Shown piece by piece: positions 58,727-64,000 of a stretch of DNA of 64,000 bases. Source of the stretch: Tipula vernalis (taxonomy: Eukaryota; Arthropoda; Insecta; Diptera; Tipulidae); NCBI GenBank assembly GCA_958295665.1, contig OY282559.1:245702764-245766763 (forward strand). The letters run 5' to 3'. The notes beneath the pieces were generated by a model. It did not search any database, had not been told where the DNA came from, and was given only the letters and a program-made list of their open reading frames with translations. Made by a program: the position numbers and the translations under genes. Positions within the stretch are counted from its first letter, which is position 1. Every line of letters begins with the position of its first letter.

Positions 58727-59920
58727 ATGGGTGAGGTTACTGCCTGTAAAAGCAAATTGAAGTTAATATCGGATTCATTACAAAAAATTAGAGAATATGC
58801 CAAGGAGTGCTTAACATCCAGTGACATAAATTTCGAAAATGTGCATGTGCGAATGAAGCGTGCCGAGGAATTATTGACTAAATATCTCGAAGCAGAGACC
58901 AAATTATTTAGCTACACGGATGATGAAAGATCAAAGTTCTTTGAGCTCAAACATTTATACTATGCGGCTATTAGTGATTTTAATGAAACAATGGCCAAGC
59001 GAAAACCATCAACAACCAACGACTCTCCAAGGCATGTTTGTGACGAAGTGCTAAGAGGGTTGAAGAGTATAGGTAAGGAAGCAGAAAGTCGAGATCTGTG
59101 GTTGGTGTATTTACTACTAAACAAATTGGACAATGATACAAGAGGTGAATGGGCCGAATATTCTTCAAAGGAAGAATTTCCAACGTTTGAAAAGTTTTTA
59201 GAATTTTTGTGTGACCGAGTCGATGCGCCAGAAAGTTACGGAGCGCCAGTAAAATTCACATCATCAAATTCAACTCATGATTTTAAATTATTTGCAACCA
59301 CAACATCAACATGCGAACTATGCCAAAACGAGTACAAACTATATGAATGCATTAAGTTTAAGGAATCGTCCACGTCTGATCGTCGAAAATTTGTTGTCGA
59401 TAAAAAGCGTTGTTACAATACAATTGTCTCAACTCTGGTCATAATGTTTACAATTGTCGTTTAAGAGGAAGATGTCAAAAATGTTATGGCAAACATCATA
59501 GCTTGTTGCACGAAGAAAGCTCAACGACCGATGAAAATCCTATTAGTACAACCCCCTCAGTTTCGAAGGAGGCTTCAAATTTACACGGTATGGAATCCGA
59601 AAACAGTTGCATTCTACCAACAGCAATTGTAAAAGTTCAAATTTCTAGAGGTGCATTCCATTTATGTCGAGCATTATTGGATTCAGCTTCAGAAATAAGC
59701 TTTATTTCAGAAAACAGTTTCAAAAAACTTGAGTTACCAAGGGAGACCAGTTCAATTTCAATTAAAGGTTTAGGTTCTACTAATGTTGGCAAAACAAAGG
59801 GCATGGCAAAAATAAATATTTCAAACGATGAGGGCACATACAAGACGGTTATAAGCGCATACGTCGTACCATATATAGCAACTATGCATCCTATAAATCA
59901 ACCGCAAGTGCTAATATAGC
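58727..59920 (+). pseudogene. BEL/Pao Gag and protease
   Basis: The chosen ATG at 58727 opens MGEVTACKSKLKLISDSLQK. The Gag region contains RDLWLVYLLLNKLDNDTRGE and FPTFEKFLEFLCDRV, the Peptidase_A17/Pao Gag signature. A one-base shift near 59430 leads to knuckles CLNSGHNVYNC and CQKCYGKHHSLLH. The protease shows CRALLDSASEISFISE, with DSA where DSG or DTG is usual. It ends at a TAG at 59917. Confidence 0.87.
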
Positions 59921-60241
59921 AAAATTTCAATCGTTAAAATTGGCTGATCCCCATTGTCTAAATGGTGGTAAAATTGATTTGATACTGGGCTCAGATATAT
60001 TCTTCGATATACTTAGTGAAGGCAAAATTCAAGATGTACATTCAACGATGTGATTTAGTTTAAACATCATGATGGATGTTGATTCTACGTTAAAAAGGTT
60101 TTGGGAAGTCGAAAACATTCCTCAAGTGCTTCAAAATTTCGAAGATGATTTATACGAACAATATTTTGTGAAAACTACGAGTGCGCACCTGACAATAAAT
60201 TTATTAGAGATAGCACATTTAAATCAATATATCACGATTTT

Positions 60242-61560
60242 ATGACAGAATATGAGAACCTCGATCATATGAAGTTGATAGGCGAACCAAATCAAATCGA
60301 ATATTATTTACCCCCTCACGGTGTCTTGAAGCAAAGTACAACAACTCGGTTACGAGTAGTATTTGATGGATCAACTAAGTCAACCACAAGCTTCTCTCTA
60401 AATGATATATTGGAAATAGGGCCAACAATTCAGTCGTCGTTAGTCGAAATAATTGTACGATTCAGGCAGCACAAGTTTGTTCTAAGCGGGGACATTGAGA
60501 AAATATATCGCATGATTTGGGTTCACGCAGAAGATGTAAAATATCAAAACATACTTTGGCGAACAAGTCCGGCATATCGATTACGCACTGTAACTTATGG
60601 TACTACATCTGCTTCATTTTTGTCAACGCGATGTATTCAAGAAGTAGTAGTCATAATTGCATCAAAACATCCACAAATTTCCAACATAATATCTAAAGAT
60701 GTCTATTTCGATGATTTAATGTGCGGTTCTAGCACAGTAGATGAATTAATAAGTCAAAAGGATTTGATAATTTCAACATTAAAAGAGTTCGGATTTAATT
60801 TAAGAAAATTAAGATCGAATAATCCAAATGTACTAAACTATTCAAATAAAGCAAATAGTGTCAACGATCAGAAGGATTTTTCTAGAAATACAGATACATA
60901 AAAAATACTTGGCCTTATCTGGAATCCATTGCAGGATGAATTCTCTTTCAAATGTGAATTAGAAAAAGTCTGACGCCAGCAAAATTTTCGATCCTCTAGG
61001 TTGGTTATCACCATTGATCATTAAAATCAAAATACTATTCCAAAGACTTTGGTTGGAACCAATTACGTGGGATGATGATCTACTACAGCAAACCAAACAA
61101 GATTGGTTGAGACTCCGAGAAAGTCTGTTGCAAATAACAAAGATCAAAATTCCTCGTTGGCTAAACACTACTGGTAAAATTGAATTATGAGGATTTTGTG
61201 ATGCTAGTGAGCAGATAATGAGAAAATGTCTACTATATTAATCACAAAACTAAAGTTGCACCGATTGAGCAGATCACAATTGCGTGACTTGAGCTTTAGG
61301 CAGCACATATGCTAACTCAACTCATGTCATTCGTAGAGAAAACTTTAACAATTTAAATACAAAGTATTACACTGTGGACAGATTCAACATTAGTGCTTCA
61401 TTGGTTGTTTGGTGTTACTGCCAAAACGATGGAAAATATTTATCGAGGACGTCATATATATTGTCTCATTACAAACGGAATTATTGGCACCATGTCGCCT
61501 CTAACGATAATCCAGCTGATTGTGCCACGCGTGGGCTGAGTTTAGTCGAATTAAAAACGT
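60242..61560 (+). pseudogene. BEL/Pao reverse transcriptase and RNase H
   Basis: RT landmarks: EYYLPPHGVLKQSTTTRLRV, VFDGSTKSTTSFSLNDIL, SGDIEKIYRMIWVHAEDV, TYGTTSASFLSTRCIQEV and DVYFDDLMCGSSTVDE (catalytic YFDD). After a stop at 60899 the linker and RNase H continue in broken frames (KIFDPLGWLSPL, FQRLWLEPITWDD, WTDSTLVLHWLF). They end with NDNPADCATRGLSLVEL, the conserved NPAD..SRG site, at about 61500-61560. Confidence 0.87.
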
Positions 61561-62810
61561 ACAATTTATGGTGGGCTGGACCAGTTTGGCTTTTAGAAAA
61601 TAAATCCAGTCGACCTATATATGCTACGGAACATCCAAAAGACATTAGCTGTTATGAAGAACGCGTTCAGGTGAAATCATTTGTAATAATCACGAATGGT
61701 ACGTTTGACGAATTATTTTCTAAAAATTTAAGTTTTTATCGCATGTGCTGCAATCTATCTATATCTATCTATCAAATGCGCAAAACATCTAAAGCAAAAA
61801 AAACGCTCAATTCGTTTATTCACGCAGACAAATTAATTCGAGTTGGTAGCAGATTAAGCAATTCTAACTGCAATTTCAACAAGAATTACCCAATATTATT
61901 ACCAAGCAATTCACTGATCTGTAAACCGTTAGTAAAGGATTATCATAACTTTTACAATCATGCTGGGATTGGGCTTTGTTTGTCTTTGTTACATCAAAAA
62001 TATTGGATCTTGAAATGTAAAAACATCATCAAATCAATAATTCACAAATGCATAAAATGTTTTCGGGCTAGCCCTAAATGTGAAAACCAATGATTGGGCG
62101 ACTTACCATCGTGCAGGGTACAGTACATTCATGCCTTCGCTAATATTGGCATTGATTATTGCGGCCCCTTTGAAGTCAGGACGACAAACCGTCGAGGCCA
62201 ACCAACAACTAAAGTTTACATATGCTTATTTGTATGCTTATCAGCGAAAGTCGTACATGCTGAGATTGTAATCGGAATTTAACAACAGAGAGTTTTGTAG
62301 CAGCATTGCAACGATTTGTATCAAGGCATGGACTATGCAAAAATATTTATAGTGACAACGGCACTAATTTCGTTGGCGCTAACAACAGCTTAAAAGAATT
62401 ATACAACTTTCTTAAAAATCATAATAATGAAATTTATTCTTATCTTTTAAGGTGGGAAATTAAATGGGTTAGAAGAGTTCACCACACTCACGTCCATTAT
62501 ATGCTGAACTAGACGACGATATGGATGTGATTACACCGGCTCACTTTATAATTGAATGCGCATTAATGGATATACATGAAATTGAGGATATTGATATCTA
62601 CCTCACTACTTTTCAGAAACGAACCAAATGATATACTGAATCATTAAATATAAAAATTGGTGGCATAGTACTAGTCATTGATGATAAAGCTTCATCGTGT
62701 TATTGGCCATTGGGTCGCATAATTAATATCCATCCAGGTGGTTACAATTAAAGTTCCACGGTCAAACACAGTATTACAACGTCCAATATCGAAGATTTGT
62801 AAATTGTCAA
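61561..62810 (+). pseudogene. BEL/Pao integrase
   Basis: Begins after NLWWAGPVWLLE. The zinc-binding region includes HNFYNHAGIGLCLSLLHQKY and IHKCIKCFRASP. The core has NIGIDYCGPFEVR (first Asp) and, after a shift, NIYSDNGTNFVGANNSLKEL (second Asp); the Glu region is broken. The C-terminus reads LYAELDDDMDVITPAHFII and IDDKASSCYWPLGRIINIHP, the usual end of Pao integrases. Frame changes occur near 62090, 62280 and 62470. Confidence 0.87.
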
Positions 62811-63605
62811 TTAATCAAGAGGAGCCACAATTAGGTGAACTGAATCAAACTGATTCAGGCCGGGCGGATCGTTCTGATGCATTGTAAGAGCTGCATAAAT
62901 ATAAAGTTTACCTGTAAAAAAAAAAGATTTTTTAATTAGTTTATTATATATTTGATGTAATTGATTTCCTTTAGCGTATCTGAAAATATAAATTATAGTT
63001 GTTTGCTTATAAAAAATGTCAATTAGGAAAAATATTACTTGTTTGTTTGTTTTTCATTTGTTGATGTCAGATCTTATGATCCACATGACCGACGATGTAT
63101 AACAGCCCAAAGTTCCAGAAACCACGTAAGGGTGGTTCTAGAGGGTTGAATCACTTGTTTTTTTCACAATAAGTATTATTTGATTTATTTTTAGTTTTGG
63201 TTGTATTTTATAGTTATTATTTTATATTTATTATAGTAATTTGGTTGTAGAGTGTGATCACGTTGCAAAATGGCGTAGGCTCATATCGTTAGTGTACGAT
63301 GAATTATGGATCGCATCAATTAATATTGAGCAGATCCTGAGCGCGGAAATTATTTAAACAAAAACTGTTATAATTAAGAAATTCTGTTCTAATATCATTT
63401 AGTTATATATTTAAAAGCTTGATCTAAAAATTTACTTAGTTCAGTGAGTTAAAAATTGTCAGTCAATGCAAAACAAAGTGTCTTCTAATACAGTACAATA
63501 AAAAATATAAATGTGTTGAAAATAAAAGTAAAGAAATATAAGAAATCCTAATTAATAAAAGTAAAATATTGTATGTGCCAAAATTATTTATTGTTTGTGT
63601 TTTAT
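62811..63605 (+). other. 3' region and probable 3' LTR of the BEL/Pao element
   Basis: Non-coding. A plausible LTR start is TGTTGATGTCAGATCTTATG at 63060. The region ends with the 55-bp sequence shared with 58122-58180. Without a 5' partner the LTR limits are inferred. Confidence 0.45.
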
Positions 63606-64000
63606 CAGAGCCTTCTAGAGTATAGAGCCATAATCTTAATGACGTATTTTTTAGAAGCTTTTTTAGTGGTATAACTTTTCACTGATTTCCATAGGAATCC
63701 ATAGTAAAAATGGTGTTTTTTAGCTTCAAATTTTTCAATGAAAAAAGCAAAAATATTATAAAATGTTTATATAAAAGTTTTCTACATATCTTTAAGAACA
63801 ATATACAAGAAGGCCATATTGGTATTAAGTAAATATTAATTGCAGAAATATTAAAATTAAATTATTTCTAAAATAAATTTTTTCGAACTTTCATTTTGAA
63901 AATACATCAAAGTTGACTCTGACAAATTAAAATAATACTTGCTAAATTTATCTTTAGTTTTACTAGTGTACGTGAGATGTCTAAAATGGTAAAAGAAAAA
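63606..64000. other. Non-coding to window end
   Basis: AT-rich, no supported feature. Confidence 0.5.

Larger units (their letters stand above)
58727..62810 (+). mobile_element. BEL/Pao retrotransposon, degraded gag-pol
   Basis: An ordered Gag, protease, RT, RNase H and integrase of BEL/Pao type run on the plus strand for about 4.1 kb with several stops and shifts. Upstream, CATTGGTCCTTCGAGCCGGA (about 58288) probably belongs to the leader. The 3' side (62811-63605) probably holds the 3' LTR, starting near TGTTGATGTCAGATC (63060). No full 5' LTR is seen. Confidence 0.85.

Overview
The window looks like eukaryotic, AT-rich, repeat-packed genomic DNA, most likely from an insect and probably a higher fly. 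The evidence is the transposon families present (Penelope-like, mauritiana-type mariner, BEL/Pao, piggyBac, ZMYM-type hAT, THAP/DDE), GT-AG splice-like signals, microsatellites, and a fragment similar to Elongator subunit Elp1. I see no bacterial operons, rRNA, tRNA or CRISPR. I find no complete, clearly expressed host gene; almost everything recognisable is a transposable element or a nested piece of one.

Layout. 1-6.4 kb: a decayed BEL/Pao pol (minus strand), two long perfect or near-perfect hairpins, low-complexity CTCAAC- and CATACCAT-type tracts and a terminal-inverted-repeat element. 6.8-12.7 kb: a minus-strand LINE (ORF1 and endonuclease), tandem monomers that may be its 5' region, a TTAA-flanked piggyBac-like element and a 5'-truncated plus-strand LINE with an open reverse transcriptase. 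12.7-30.9 kb: a Penelope-like element (PLE) with inverted terminal repeats. Its coding sequence is split by a 13.5-kb insertion (15067-28536), and its last codons are split by a small hAT element (29181-30047). Deleting either insertion plus one 8-bp target duplication restores the Penelope reading frame exactly.

The 13.5-kb insertion is the most interesting object. It has 8-bp target duplications, weak terminal inverted repeats, and two large arrays of a 174-bp unit in opposite orientation (about 8 and 13 copies), like a Foldback transposon. The loop between the arrays holds a Ty3/gypsy gag-pol with a single internal stop codon and no LTRs that I can find. A truncated mariner lies in the left arm.

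31-44 kb: mostly gene-free. It holds a 5-kb piggyBac-like element whose transposase is interrupted by a fragment of Elp1 that keeps apparent splice sites, with a 46-bp piece of transposase duplicated in inverted orientation at the junctions. It also holds a perfect GGATGT hexamer array, an AT dinucleotide array and an 89-nt GC-rich hairpin. 44-50 kb: a ZMYM-type hAT transposase (minus) abutting two gypsy remnants on opposite strands. 50-55 kb: a 5.2-kb region bounded by about 225-bp inverted repeats, enclosing a MITE and two possible small exons. 55-64 kb: tandem repeats, a THAP-DDE transposase remnant, a third piggyBac remnant, and a degraded but long BEL/Pao gag-pol.

All family assignments rest on motifs read by eye. 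No database search was possible.
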